A stretch of 64,000 bases of DNA from Microbacterium sp. B35-30 (GTDB lineage: Bacteria; Actinomycetota; Actinomycetes; Actinomycetales; Microbacteriaceae), in NCBI RefSeq assembly GCF_010634855.1, contig NZ_MWLQ01000026.1, forward strand, positions 62,001-126,000, given 5' to 3'. The translations under genes and the position numbers were made by a program. Of the stretch, positions 35,145 to 43,286 are shown piece by piece. The notes beneath the pieces were generated by a model, which saw only the letters and a program-made list of their open reading frames with translations, was not told where the DNA came from and made no database searches. Every line of letters begins with the position of its first letter. Position 1 is the first letter of the stretch.

Positions 35145-36137
35145 TCAGTACCAGCCGGTCGACTGCGAGTGGCCCCAGGCGCCGCACGGGGTGCCGTAGC
35201 GGCCCGAGATGTAGCCCAGGCCCCACGCGATCTGCGTCGCGGGGTTGGTCTGCCAGTCGGCGCCGGCGCTGCCCATCTTGCTGCCCGGGAGTGCCTGAGG
35301 GATGCCGTAGGCACCGCTCGAGCGGTTGTAAGCCTGGTAGTTCCAGCCCGACTCCTTGTTCCACAGCGACACGAGGCAGCCGAACTGGTCGTCGCCCCAG
35401 CCGTAGTTGCCGAGCATGGCGCGGGCCGTGGCCTGCGCGTCGGCGGGGCTGGTGCCGCCCACGGCGCCGCCGGTGGCGTACACCGGCCGAGGCGCCGACG
35501 AACCCGAAGACGACGACGACTTCTTCGCAGCGGCGGCGGCGGCCTCGGCGGCCTCGGCGGCAGCCGCTTCGGCGGCGGCCTCAGCCTCCTTGCGCGCCTT
35601 CTCCTCCGCCTCCTGCTGCGCCTTGAGCGCGACGGCGGCGTCGAGGCGGCCACGCAGGCCCTGCGTCTGCTCGCCGACCGACGCGGTGAGGGTGGTCACG
35701 GCATCCGCGAAGTCGGTCGAGTACATCGCCGGCAGCGACTGCGCGCGCTCGAGCTGCACGACGGCGGCTTCGAGCCCGGAGGTGTCGACAGTGGTATCGG
35801 GCGTGCCGACGTCGAGACCCGACGCGGCGATGTCCGAAGCGATGGCGCTTGCCGCCGTCACGGCGGCGTTCGCCTCGGCGACGGCCTGCTCGACGGCGGA
35901 TGCGGCGGGCGCTGCTTCGACCGTCGCTGAGGGCGACGTCGTGTACGACGCCAGCGTGAAGCCGGCGAGGGAACCGGATGCCTCAGCCTGCGATGCGGGA
36001 GCTGCCGTGGTGAATCCGGCAGTGGCCAGCACGCCGATCGCGAGCGTCGCGGCCAGCAGCGCGGGGCGGCGGCGAAGGCGGCGTTCAGCGCGGCGGAGAG
36101 TGCGGCGGGCGGGCAGGTGGGGCATGTGGTTGCGCAT
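35145..36137 (-). CDS. Secreted cell-wall protein with transglycosylase-like C-terminal domain
   Basis: A 330-residue secreted protein. A basic start and a hydrophobic core at about 27-47 form a signal peptide. The middle (about 75-215) is helical, Ala/Glu/Lys-rich and a likely coiled coil. The C-terminal 100 residues are a transglycosylase-like or aggregation-promoting-factor-type domain with GCLVSLWNKESGWNYQAYN, where the Glu is the predicted catalytic acid, then GAYGIPQALPGSKM and GYISGRYGTPCGAW. It probably cleaves peptidoglycan during growth. An MtrA-like direct repeat lies about 110 bases upstream. Two in-frame ATGs (36137, 36125) are equally possible. Confidence 0.8.
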   Translation of the reverse strand: MRNHMPHLPARRTLRRAERRLRRRPALLAATLAIGVLATAGFTTAAPASQAEASGSLAGFTLASYTTSPSATVEAAPAASAVEQAVAEANAAVTAASAIASDIAASGLDVGTPDTTVDTSGLEAAVVQLERAQSLPAMYSTDFADAVTTLTASVGEQTQGLRGRLDAAVALKAQQEAEEKARKEAEAAAEAAAAEAAEAAAAAAKKSSSSSGSSAPRPVYATGGAVGGTSPADAQATARAMLGNYGWGDDQFGCLVSLWNKESGWNYQAYNRSSGAYGIPQALPGSKMGSAGADWQTNPATQIAWGLGYISGRYGTPCGAWGHSQSTGWY

Positions 36138-36185
36138 GAAAGACCGGGTTCCGTATCAGCGAAATGCGCCATCTTGCAGCGCCTC

Positions 36186-36205
36186 GTGCCCGTTCGGGCG
36201 GGCAC
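36186..36205 (-). promoter_or_regulatory. Short stem-loop in cell-wall gene leader
   Basis: GTGCCCG at 36186-36192 pairs with CGGGCAC at 36199-36205 around a 6-base loop. It lies about 50 bases before the start codon of the cell-wall gene, inside its 5' region. It may be a small leader hairpin; no known riboswitch pattern was recognised. Confidence 0.35.
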
Positions 36206-36247
36206 AAGTCCCCGAGTCTCCCCGGCGTTTCTGGACGGTTCCGGTGC

Positions 36248-36263
36248 GTTACCTGAACGTTAC
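36248..36263 (-). promoter_or_regulatory. Candidate MtrA-binding direct repeat
   Basis: On the minus strand the sequence is GTAAC, six bases (GTTCAG), GTAAC. MtrA of Streptomyces and Corynebacterium is reported to bind tandem GTAAC-like repeats at about one helical turn before genes for cell-wall hydrolases. Here the 11-base period and the neighbouring secreted cell-wall gene both fit. Assigned from motif and context only. Confidence 0.5.
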
Positions 36264-36384
36264 ATGTGAGTGGAATGTTCAAAAAGGCCAGATCAACGCG
36301 CCGCATCCTGCGCCGCGCGCGGGCGGGAGAGCGCTCCGAACTACGATCGGAGAACCCCTGCACCGCTATCGAGGAGGCTCGCCC

Positions 36385-37686
36385 GTGCCCTCACCCACTG
36401 CTCCCGTCGCCACCGGCGCCCTCGCTCACGCCGAGGATCTCGCCGCCTTCGTGGCGGCGTCGCCGTCGAGCTTCCACGCCGCCGCCGAGGTCGCGAATCG
36501 CCTGGAGGGCGCGGGGTTCACCCGTCTCGACGAGTCGGCCGGCTGGCCGGCTCCCGCGGGCGGAAGATTCGTGGTGGTGCGCGACGGCGCTGCGATCGCG
36601 TGGGTGGTGCCGCCGACGGCGACCGCCGCCACGGGCGTGCGGGTCTTCGGGGCGCACAGCGACTCTCCGGCGTTCAAGCTCAAGCCGAAGCCGACGACCG
36701 GGCGGCTCGGCTGGCTGCAGGCGGGCGTCGAGATCTACGGCGGGCCGCTGCTCAACTCATGGCTCGACCGCGAGCTGCGTCTGGCCGGTCGTCTCGTTCT
36801 CGACGACGGAACGAGCGTGCTGGCCGCGACGGGTGCGCTGCTGCGCCTGCCCCAGCTCGCGATCCACCTCGACCGCGAGGCGAACGACCATCTCGCCCTC
36901 GACAAGCAGTCGCAGACGCAGCCGGTCTGGGGGCTGGGATCCGCCGACTCGGCCGATCTCCTGGGTGAGCTCGCCGCTCAGGCCGGTGTCGACGTGGCCC
37001 GCATCCGCGGCTACGACATCGTGACCGCCGACGCCGCGCGCGGCGCGACGTTCGGGCACGATGACGTCTTCTTCGCTTCGGGTCGCCTCGACGACCTCGC
37101 CTCGGTGCACGCGGGAGTGGTCGCGCTGGAGCGGGCGGCCGAAGGGCACGACGCCGACCACATCGCGATGCTCGCGGTCTTCGACCACGAGGAGGTCGGC
37201 TCGGCCACACGATCCGGAGCCGCCGGCCCGTTCCTCGCAGACGTGCTGGAGCGACTGTGGCTGTCGCTGGGCGCCGATCGTGAGCAGCAGCTGCGGGCAC
37301 TCGCGGCATCGTGGTGCGTGTCGAGCGACGTGGGCCATTCGGTGCACCCGAACTACGCCGAGAAGCATGACCCCGTCGTCCAGCCGGTGCTCGGGTCGGG
37401 CCCGATCCTCAAGATCAACGCGAACCAGCGCTACGCCACCGACGGCGCGGGTGCCGCGGCCTGGAACGGGTGGTGCGCGGCAGCGGGTGTCACGAGCCAG
37501 GAGTTCGTCTCGAACAACGCGGTGCCGTGCGGCTCGACGATCGGCCCGATCACCGCGACGCGCCTCGGCATCCGCACCGTGGACGTCGGCATTCCGATCC
37601 TCTCGATGCACTCGGCGCGCGAGCTCGCCGGGGTCAGCGACCTGTGGGACCTCACCCGCGTCGCCGAGACGTACTTCCGCGGCTGA
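36385..37686 (+). CDS. M18 family aminopeptidase
   Basis: A 433-residue M18 aminopeptidase, a cytoplasmic di-zinc exopeptidase. FGAHSDSPAFKLKP carries the first metal-binding His, FDHEEVGSATRSGAAG the catalytic and metal Glu pair, SSDVGHSVHPNY a further site and SMHSARELAG the last His. Length agrees with the family (about 430). It starts at a GTG with GAGGAGG close upstream. The open frame continues back to 35407 but the upstream part overlaps the divergent cell-wall gene and is rejected. Confidence 0.9.
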   Translation: MPSPTAPVATGALAHAEDLAAFVAASPSSFHAAAEVANRLEGAGFTRLDESAGWPAPAGGRFVVVRDGAAIAWVVPPTATAATGVRVFGAHSDSPAFKLKPKPTTGRLGWLQAGVEIYGGPLLNSWLDRELRLAGRLVLDDGTSVLAATGALLRLPQLAIHLDREANDHLALDKQSQTQPVWGLGSADSADLLGELAAQAGVDVARIRGYDIVTADAARGATFGHDDVFFASGRLDDLASVHAGVVALERAAEGHDADHIAMLAVFDHEEVGSATRSGAAGPFLADVLERLWLSLGADREQQLRALAASWCVSSDVGHSVHPNYAEKHDPVVQPVLGSGPILKINANQRYATDGAGAAAWNGWCAAAGVTSQEFVSNNAVPCGSTIGPITATRLGIRTVDVGIPILSMHSARELAGVSDLWDLTRVAETYFRG

Positions 37687-37796
37687 GGTCGCGGCGCGCT
37701 CGCCGCCGCTCTGACACTTCGGGCGCTCGAACGCAACCCCCTCCGCGGATTCCGCCCGGCGCCGCGAGGGTGTCGTGAGAGACCCAGGAGGAGCGC

Positions 37797-38942
37797 ATGA
37801 AGGCGATGACGTACCGCGGACCGTACAAGGTCCGCGTCGAGAGCAAGCCCGAGCCGAAGATCGAGCACCCCAACGATGCGATCGTGCGCGTCGAGCTCGC
37901 CGCCATCTGCGGATCGGATCTGCATCTGTATCACGGCATGATGCCCGACACCCGGATCGGCCACACGTTCGGCCACGAGTTCATCGGCACGGTCACGCAG
38001 GTGGGCGGGTCGGTCGAGAGGCTCCGCGTCGGCGACCGGGTGATGGTGCCGTTCAACATCTACTGCGGCTCGTGCTACTTCTGTGCGCGCGGGCTGTTCT
38101 CGAACTGCCACAACGTGAACCCGAACGCCACGGCGATCGGCGGGATCTACGGGTACTCGCATTCCACCGGCGGCTACGACGGCGGACAGGCCGAGATGGT
38201 GCGCGTGCCGTTCGCGGATGTCGGACCCTCTGTGATCCCCGACGACATCGCCGACGAGGACGCACTGCTCCTCACCGACGCGTTCTCGACCGGCTACTTC
38301 GGCGCACAGCTGGCCGACATCGGCGAGGGTGACACCGTGGTCGTGTTCGGCGCGGGTCCGGTAGGGCTCGCGGCGGCGCGCTCGTGCTGGCTCATGGGCG
38401 CGGGTCGCGTGATCGTGGTCGACCATCTGGACTACCGCCTGCAGAAGGCACGGGAGTTCGCGTACGCCGAGACGGTGGCGTTCACGCAGGTCGGCGACAT
38501 CGTGCGTGAGCTGAAGCGGATGACCGACGGGCTGGGAGCGGATGCCGCGATCGACGCGGTCGGCGCGGAAGCCGACGGTCACGTGATCCAGCACGTGACA
38601 TCGGCGAAGCTCAAGATGCAGGGCGGCTCGCCGGTGGCGCTGAACTGGGCGATCGACTCCGTTCGCAAGGGCGGAACCGTGTCGGTCATGGGTGCGTACG
38701 GCCCGATGTTCAGTGCCGTGCGCTTCGGCGACGCGATGAACAAGGGCCTCACGCTGCGGATGAACCAGGCGCCGGTGAAGCGCCAGTGGCCGCGGCTGTT
38801 CGAGCACATCCGGGCCGGCTACCTGCGGCCCAGCGACCTCATCACGCACCGCATCCCGCTCGACCACATCGCGGAGGGGTACCACCTCTTCTCGACGAAG
38901 CTCGACGACATCATCAAGCCGGTCATCGTTCCGGCGCCCTGA
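37797..38942 (+). CDS. Zinc-dependent alcohol dehydrogenase
   Basis: A 381-residue medium-chain dehydrogenase. Catalytic zinc ligands are in AAICGSDLHLYHG and FGHEFIG, and the structural zinc site is CGSCYFCARGLFSNC. The nucleotide motif is GAGPVGLAAA. The closest group is glutathione-independent formaldehyde dehydrogenase-like alcohol dehydrogenases, by the segment SVRKGGTVSVMGAYGPMFSA. The gene has AGGAGGAGC before the ATG and is followed 15 bases later by a membrane protein. Substrate not known. Confidence 0.85.
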   Translation: MKAMTYRGPYKVRVESKPEPKIEHPNDAIVRVELAAICGSDLHLYHGMMPDTRIGHTFGHEFIGTVTQVGGSVERLRVGDRVMVPFNIYCGSCYFCARGLFSNCHNVNPNATAIGGIYGYSHSTGGYDGGQAEMVRVPFADVGPSVIPDDIADEDALLLTDAFSTGYFGAQLADIGEGDTVVVFGAGPVGLAAARSCWLMGAGRVIVVDHLDYRLQKAREFAYAETVAFTQVGDIVRELKRMTDGLGADAAIDAVGAEADGHVIQHVTSAKLKMQGGSPVALNWAIDSVRKGGTVSVMGAYGPMFSAVRFGDAMNKGLTLRMNQAPVKRQWPRLFEHIRAGYLRPSDLITHRIPLDHIAEGYHLFSTKLDDIIKPVIVPAP

Positions 38943-38957
38943 GAATGGGAGGACGAC

Positions 38958-39548
38958 ATGCCCTACACCTCGAACAAGCCGGGCTCCCCGGCCAGCCCCG
39001 ACGAACTGCGCGCACGCATCCCCGGCTGGGGAGCCGACGCCGACCCCGCGCAGCGTCCCGCGGTGCCGCGGGAGCAGCCCGGCATCGAGACCGGCGCGCA
39101 TTGGAACCTGCCGGAGGACCAGCCCGGCCGCGGCGGACGCGAGAAGTCCGTCGAGCATGATCGGCTCACGCCCGTGTTCGGCACGGCACAGCCCTTGCAT
39201 GGAGTAGCCGGCAGAGTGCGCCGCTACGCGTACGACACCTACAGCGAGGGGCAGACCGCGCACTGGCTGCTGCTCCTGCTCGGCGATCGCGTCGACTCGA
39301 CGACGGCCCACCTGAAATCCCTCTTCTCGCGGCGGCCCGACGATCCGATCACCCAGAGCGGCATCCTGGGGGAGCGCGGCCACCGGCCCTTCGCGTCGCG
39401 CTTCGGGCGCGGGCGAGCCGACCTGAAGCACGCGTGGCTTGATCCGCTCCTGGTGCTCGGGCCGTGGCTGCTCGCGGGAACGATGATCGTCATGCTGGGC
39501 CGGGCGATCGTGCGGCCGGCCGCCCGCCGGCGCAACGCCCAGGGGTGA
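38958..39548 (+). CDS. Conserved membrane-anchored protein, unknown function
   Basis: A 196-residue protein with a Pro/Gly-rich polar N-terminus (SNKPGSPASPDELRARIPGW) and one hydrophobic helix near the C-terminus (about 166-184, PLLVLGPWLLAGTMIVML) followed by a basic end. A central conserved-looking segment, HWLLLLLGDRVDSTTAHLKS, lies before the anchor. GGGAGGACGAC precedes the ATG, 15 bases after the alcohol dehydrogenase, so the two are cotranscribed. No family is recognised. Confidence 0.65.
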   Translation: MPYTSNKPGSPASPDELRARIPGWGADADPAQRPAVPREQPGIETGAHWNLPEDQPGRGGREKSVEHDRLTPVFGTAQPLHGVAGRVRRYAYDTYSEGQTAHWLLLLLGDRVDSTTAHLKSLFSRRPDDPITQSGILGERGHRPFASRFGRGRADLKHAWLDPLLVLGPWLLAGTMIVMLGRAIVRPAARRRNAQG

Positions 39549-39566
39549 CGGCGTCTGCGGCCGCGA

Positions 39567-41186
39567 CTACCGCTCCAGTGCCAGGTACTGGTGGGTGAAG
39601 GCGACGGCCATGCCGCCCTCGCCGACGCCGGCGACGACGCGCTTCACCGAGCCGGAACGCACGTCGCCGACGGCGAAGACGCCCGGAGCTGTCGTCTCGA
39701 GGGCGAACGGACGCCGCGTCTCGGCCCACCTTCCCGATTCGAGGGCATCCGCCCCCGTGAGCACGAAGCCCCGCGCGTCGAGCGCGACCCGCGACGGCAG
39801 CCAGGCCGTCTCGGCATCCGCTCCGATCATGACGAAGAGGACGTCGACGTCGCGGCGGTGCACAGCGCCGGTGCGCCGGTCGGCGATGTCGGCGGCGCAC
39901 AGGGCGTCAGTACCGTGGAGCGCCACGACCTCGCTGCGGGTCTCCACCCGGATGGCGGGGATGGCCGCGAGCTGGTCGATGAGATACCGCGACATGGTCG
40001 CCTCGAGCGACTCGCCCCTCACCAGGAGCGTGACAGAACGCGCGTGGCGGCTGAAGAACAGCGCCGCCTGGCCGGCCGAGTTTCCGGCGCCGATGATGCT
40101 CACGTCGGCCCCCTGCGCGACGGCGGAGTCGCTGCGCGCGGCGCCGTAGTAGACGCCGTTGCCGAGGAACCTTCCGACGTCGTCGAGGGGGAGCGTGCGC
40201 CACACGACCCCGGTGGCGAGGATCACCACCTCGGCGCGGACGACATCGCCCCCGTCGAGCGTCAGCTCGTGCGTCACCGGGTCGAGCGCCTCGACGGTGC
40301 GCGTCACCACCAGCTCAGCGCCCAGGCGCTTGGCCTGCTTGAACGCCCGGCTGGCGAGATCGTCGCCCGAGATGCCGAACGGGAAGCCGGTGTAGTTCTC
40401 GATCCGCGTCGACGTGCCGGCCTGTCCGCCGGGTGCGAACGTCTCGACGACGAGCGTCCGCAGGCCCTCGGCCGCGGCGTTGACGGCGGCCGTCAGACCG
40501 GCCGGCCCGGCGCCGAGGATGACGACGTCGTAGTCGCGGACTGCCGGCGCCACGTCGAGCCCTACGGCTTCGGCGACCTCTCGCATCGTCGGGTTCGCGA
40601 GGCGTCGCCCGTCGGCCAGCTCGAGGACGGCGTCCCCGACGGCGTCTGCTCCGGCATCCACCGTCACGCTCTCGAAGTCGACCTGGTTGCGCGTGAGGAA
40701 GCCGCTCACACGATGTGCCCGTGCACTGCGCCGGGGGTGGATCAATCGCACCCCGGGCTCGCGCTGCTCCGCGGCCATCGTCTGGAGTGAGTCGAGGTAG
40801 CGCCGTGCGAGAGCGGCGACCCGATCGGGCACCGACGGGGCGAGCGCGGCCAGCGTGTAGTACACGGCGGGCTCGAGCTTCAGCACGCGGGTCGGTCCAG
40901 CGGCGCGACCGCTGGCGGGAAACGGCGTGCTCAGCGTCATCGGCACCTCGCCGAAGAACCGGCCGGGACTGCGCGTCCCGATGACCCGCTCGTCGCCGTT
41001 CACGATCTTGGTGATCTCGGCGAGACCCTCGACCACGACGAAGAGCGACCGCTCGTCGCCCTCGTGCGCGAAGTACTCGCCCGGGACGAGCCGGATGTCC
41101 TCGACGGCGCCGGCGAGGTAGGTCAGGCCCTCCTCGGGCACCCCTTCGAACACGCGCATCGCGCGCAGACCGTCGACGGTGATCAT
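39567..41186 (-). CDS. Thioredoxin-reductase-like flavoprotein with N-terminal cyclic-nucleotide domain
   Basis: A 539-residue fusion. Residues about 10-120 form a cyclic-nucleotide-binding domain, with GEYFAHEGDERSLFVVVEG and GRFFGEVPM. A short segment (145-215) follows, with RVSGFLTRNQVDFESV and LADGRRLANPTMREVAEAVG, resembling a degenerate glutaredoxin-like unit. The C-terminal part is a class II thioredoxin-reductase fold: GAGPAGLTAAVNAAAEG, TSTRIENYTGFPFG and GAGNSAGQAALFFS. The redox CXXC motif is replaced by YYGAARSDSA, so it should not be a disulfide reductase. Such proteins recur in Actinobacteria with unknown function. Minus strand, convergent with the preceding membrane protein. 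Confidence 0.82.
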   Translation of the reverse strand: MITVDGLRAMRVFEGVPEEGLTYLAGAVEDIRLVPGEYFAHEGDERSLFVVVEGLAEITKIVNGDERVIGTRSPGRFFGEVPMTLSTPFPASGRAAGPTRVLKLEPAVYYTLAALAPSVPDRVAALARRYLDSLQTMAAEQREPGVRLIHPRRSARAHRVSGFLTRNQVDFESVTVDAGADAVGDAVLELADGRRLANPTMREVAEAVGLDVAPAVRDYDVVILGAGPAGLTAAVNAAAEGLRTLVVETFAPGGQAGTSTRIENYTGFPFGISGDDLASRAFKQAKRLGAELVVTRTVEALDPVTHELTLDGGDVVRAEVVILATGVVWRTLPLDDVGRFLGNGVYYGAARSDSAVAQGADVSIIGAGNSAGQAALFFSRHARSVTLLVRGESLEATMSRYLIDQLAAIPAIRVETRSEVVALHGTDALCAADIADRRTGAVHRRDVDVLFVMIGADAETAWLPSRVALDARGFVLTGADALESGRWAETRRPFALETTAPGVFAVGDVRSGSVKRVVAGVGEGGMAVAFTHQYLALER

Positions 41187-41314
41187 GCGGCTCCCAGCAG
41201 TCAGGCGGGAGCGCGTGCGCACCCGGCGACGCGATGCGCCACGGGGCGAAGCTACCGGGGCCGCCGAGCGCCGGTCAACCTGAACCCAGGCCGCGCAGAC
41301 GCTCGCGTGGGGAA

Positions 41315-41377
41315 CGAAGGCCTCCTGTTGCGTGACGCGGTGACCTGCCAGGTCCACTTCGCAACGGGAGGCCTTCG
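41315..41377. repeat. Large nested inverted repeat
   Basis: The 18-base arm at 41315-41332 (CGAAGGCCTCCTGTTGCG) pairs with 41360-41377 with a single G-U mismatch. A second stem, GACCTG to CAGGTC at 41342-41354, nests in the loop. It lies 30 to 90 bases past the stop of the lyase gene, so it may be a terminator or a processed 3' structure of the locus mRNA. Confidence 0.65.
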
Positions 41378-41405
41378 CGAACGGCTCAGCCGCTCGAGTA
41401 TCGGA

Positions 41406-43286
41406 TCAGCCCGGCAGCTGACCGCCTCCGCTCGCATGACCCGGCATCCCCGGAACTCCGGCGTGATCAGGCGGGCCTGGCACCCCCGCGTGGTCGGGCG
41501 CGTGGCCGTGGCCGCCACCCGGTCGCGACGGGTCGGAGAGTCCGCCGTGCGTGAGGCTGAGGTGCGGCGCCGAGTGGATCGTCGTCATGGCACCTTCCTC
41601 GGCGAGCAGAGCGTCGAGGATCGTCGAGGGGAAGTGGTTCGCGGCGAGCTCGAAGTAGCTCATGCTGTGGGCGGTGACGCCGACCGCTCGGAGATAGTCG
41701 ATCGTCCGCACATTGGCGAGCTTCGCGATGTCGCCGGTGTAGTACGGGAAGCTCTCCGGCGCCGCGACCCACGAGCTGGCGGCCTCCACCGCGTCGCCGA
41801 GACCGGCCCCGTTGGCGTTGACGTACGAGTGCAGCTCGAATCCGTGGCCCTCGAGCGTCTCAGCCGTCAGCAGAAGCGGCAGCAGCGAGAAGTGCGTGTA
41901 CCAGATCCCGTAGTCGCCCACGCCGTTGTTGCGCGTGACCTCCTCCGGCATGTGCCCGTTCGCGTCGATCTGGTGCTCGATCAGCTCGGTGGACCGCGTG
42001 TACGCCGCCTCGATCGCCGCCGAGTCGTCCAGGTACGCCGCGCTCGCCGTGGTCAGCTCGAGAGCCCAGCTGCCCCAGTTGTTCATGCGATGGAGGATGG
42101 ACTCTGCGACCGGAGTCGCCGTCTCCGCAAGGAAGCCTGCGAACGCACGCTCTCCCTGCTCCGACCACGCCGGCGTGCCGCGGAGCAGCTCGGCGGCGAA
42201 CACGAACGCGGGGAAGTGGTAGCTGAACGCCAGCGCGGAGTCCTCGCTGGTGCGCACGCAGTCGACCGTGCCCATCCACGCGTCGATGAACCGGGCGGCG
42301 TGTGAGCCGTAGCTCTCGTCGCCGGTGAGCCGGTACGCCAGCGCCAGCTGGTAGGCGGTGTTCGCGTCGTTCTGCAGTCCGTCGCGCGCCGCCCGGTGGG
42401 CGGTGGGGTTGTTGTAGAAGAACGGCACGAAGAAGACCTCCGGCGGTGCCGGCGTGCGCGCCATACCGGCGGCGACGTCGGCCATGAGCAGATCGAACCC
42501 GGATGCCTGAGGCTCGACGCCGCGGTCCACGCGACGGGCGACCTCGGCGATGCGCTCCGGGCTGTTCAGGACGAGACCGCGCTCGGCCGCCGCGGCGGGC
42601 TCGCCCGACCACGCGACGCAGTCCGCGGGTGCCGGCTCGTCGCGCTGCGCAACGCCGGTCAGCTCGACGGAGTCGACGACCATCCGAAGGTCGCGGTGCG
42701 CGGCGAGCGAGAAGCCGCCGTCGTCGAACGACGAGTCCGTCACGGAGAGAAGCGGCTGCGCCGCCCCGCCCAGCGAGACGTCCAGCCGGGCGCCGTCCAG
42801 GCGAGCCGTCACCGTGACCCAGTCGGTCCCAGGCCGTGCAGCCGTCGTTGTCGCGCCCAGGTACGTCACGCCCGAGTTGCCGGCCGCCTTGATCACCGCG
42901 AGCTCGCCGTTGTTGCGGAGCAGGACGGTGTAGCCCGACTGCGTGTAGTCGTCGGTGGTGCCGGCGCGGTGCACGGTGAAGCCCGCCCACGCCGTCGCGC
43001 CGCCGCCTTCGGTTCGGAAGGTCGCGGTCGCCGTGCTGACGGGCTCGAGGTCGAGCTCGGTCAATGCCAGCACCGATCCGCGCGTCGAGCCCGGCGTCAC
43101 GACGCGGGCGGCGCCGTCGGCCGCCTGCCAGTCGCCGGCGGCGCTCGTCCACGCGCTGCTGAGCGTGTCGAAGTCGTCGCGGAACGTGCCGTCCTCGCCG
43201 GTCTGTGCGAGCGCCGGCTGCGCCGCTCCCACCAGCGCGAGCACGGCGACAGCGGCGAGCGAAGCTCGCCATCGAGCCTTCATCAT
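41406..43286 (-). CDS. Secreted alginate-lyase-family polysaccharide lyase
   Basis: A 626-residue secreted protein. The signal peptide (basic MMKARWR, hydrophobic to about 25, likely cleavage near ALA) is followed by a concanavalin-like beta-sandwich (about 35-215) and then an alginate_lyase-type (alpha/alpha) barrel (about 240-545). Family landmarks are RMNNWGSWALELTT, where typical PL5 enzymes have Asn-Asn-His, and WYTHFSLLPLLL. A Gly/His/Pro-rich tail of about 40 residues with two PDHAGVPG repeats ends the protein. The start overlaps the stop of the upstream GH9-like gene; GGGAAAGGAAACC is its ribosome site. Likely role: beta-elimination on a uronate-containing polymer. Substrate unknown, and the Trp at a usual His leaves activity open. 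Confidence 0.72.
   Translation of the reverse strand: MMKARWRASLAAVAVLALVGAAQPALAQTGEDGTFRDDFDTLSSAWTSAAGDWQAADGAARVVTPGSTRGSVLALTELDLEPVSTATATFRTEGGGATAWAGFTVHRAGTTDDYTQSGYTVLLRNNGELAVIKAAGNSGVTYLGATTTAARPGTDWVTVTARLDGARLDVSLGGAAQPLLSVTDSSFDDGGFSLAAHRDLRMVVDSVELTGVAQRDEPAPADCVAWSGEPAAAAERGLVLNSPERIAEVARRVDRGVEPQASGFDLLMADVAAGMARTPAPPEVFFVPFFYNNPTAHRAARDGLQNDANTAYQLALAYRLTGDESYGSHAARFIDAWMGTVDCVRTSEDSALAFSYHFPAFVFAAELLRGTPAWSEQGERAFAGFLAETATPVAESILHRMNNWGSWALELTTASAAYLDDSAAIEAAYTRSTELIEHQIDANGHMPEEVTRNNGVGDYGIWYTHFSLLPLLLTAETLEGHGFELHSYVNANGAGLGDAVEAASSWVAAPESFPYYTGDIAKLANVRTIDYLRAVGVTAHSMSYFELAANHFPSTILDALLAEEGAMTTIHSAPHLSLTHGGLSDPSRPGGGHGHAPDHAGVPGPPDHAGVPGMPGHASGGGQLPG

Noticed and set aside
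36138..36300. A ydaO/c-di-AMP riboswitch before the cell-wall gene
   Set aside because: The context is right, but the conserved core of the riboswitch is not visible; only a small hairpin was found.
35407..36384. Upstream extension of the M18 aminopeptidase frame
   Set aside because: It lies opposite the cell-wall gene, and the conserved protein starts at the GTG at 36385 with a good ribosome site.
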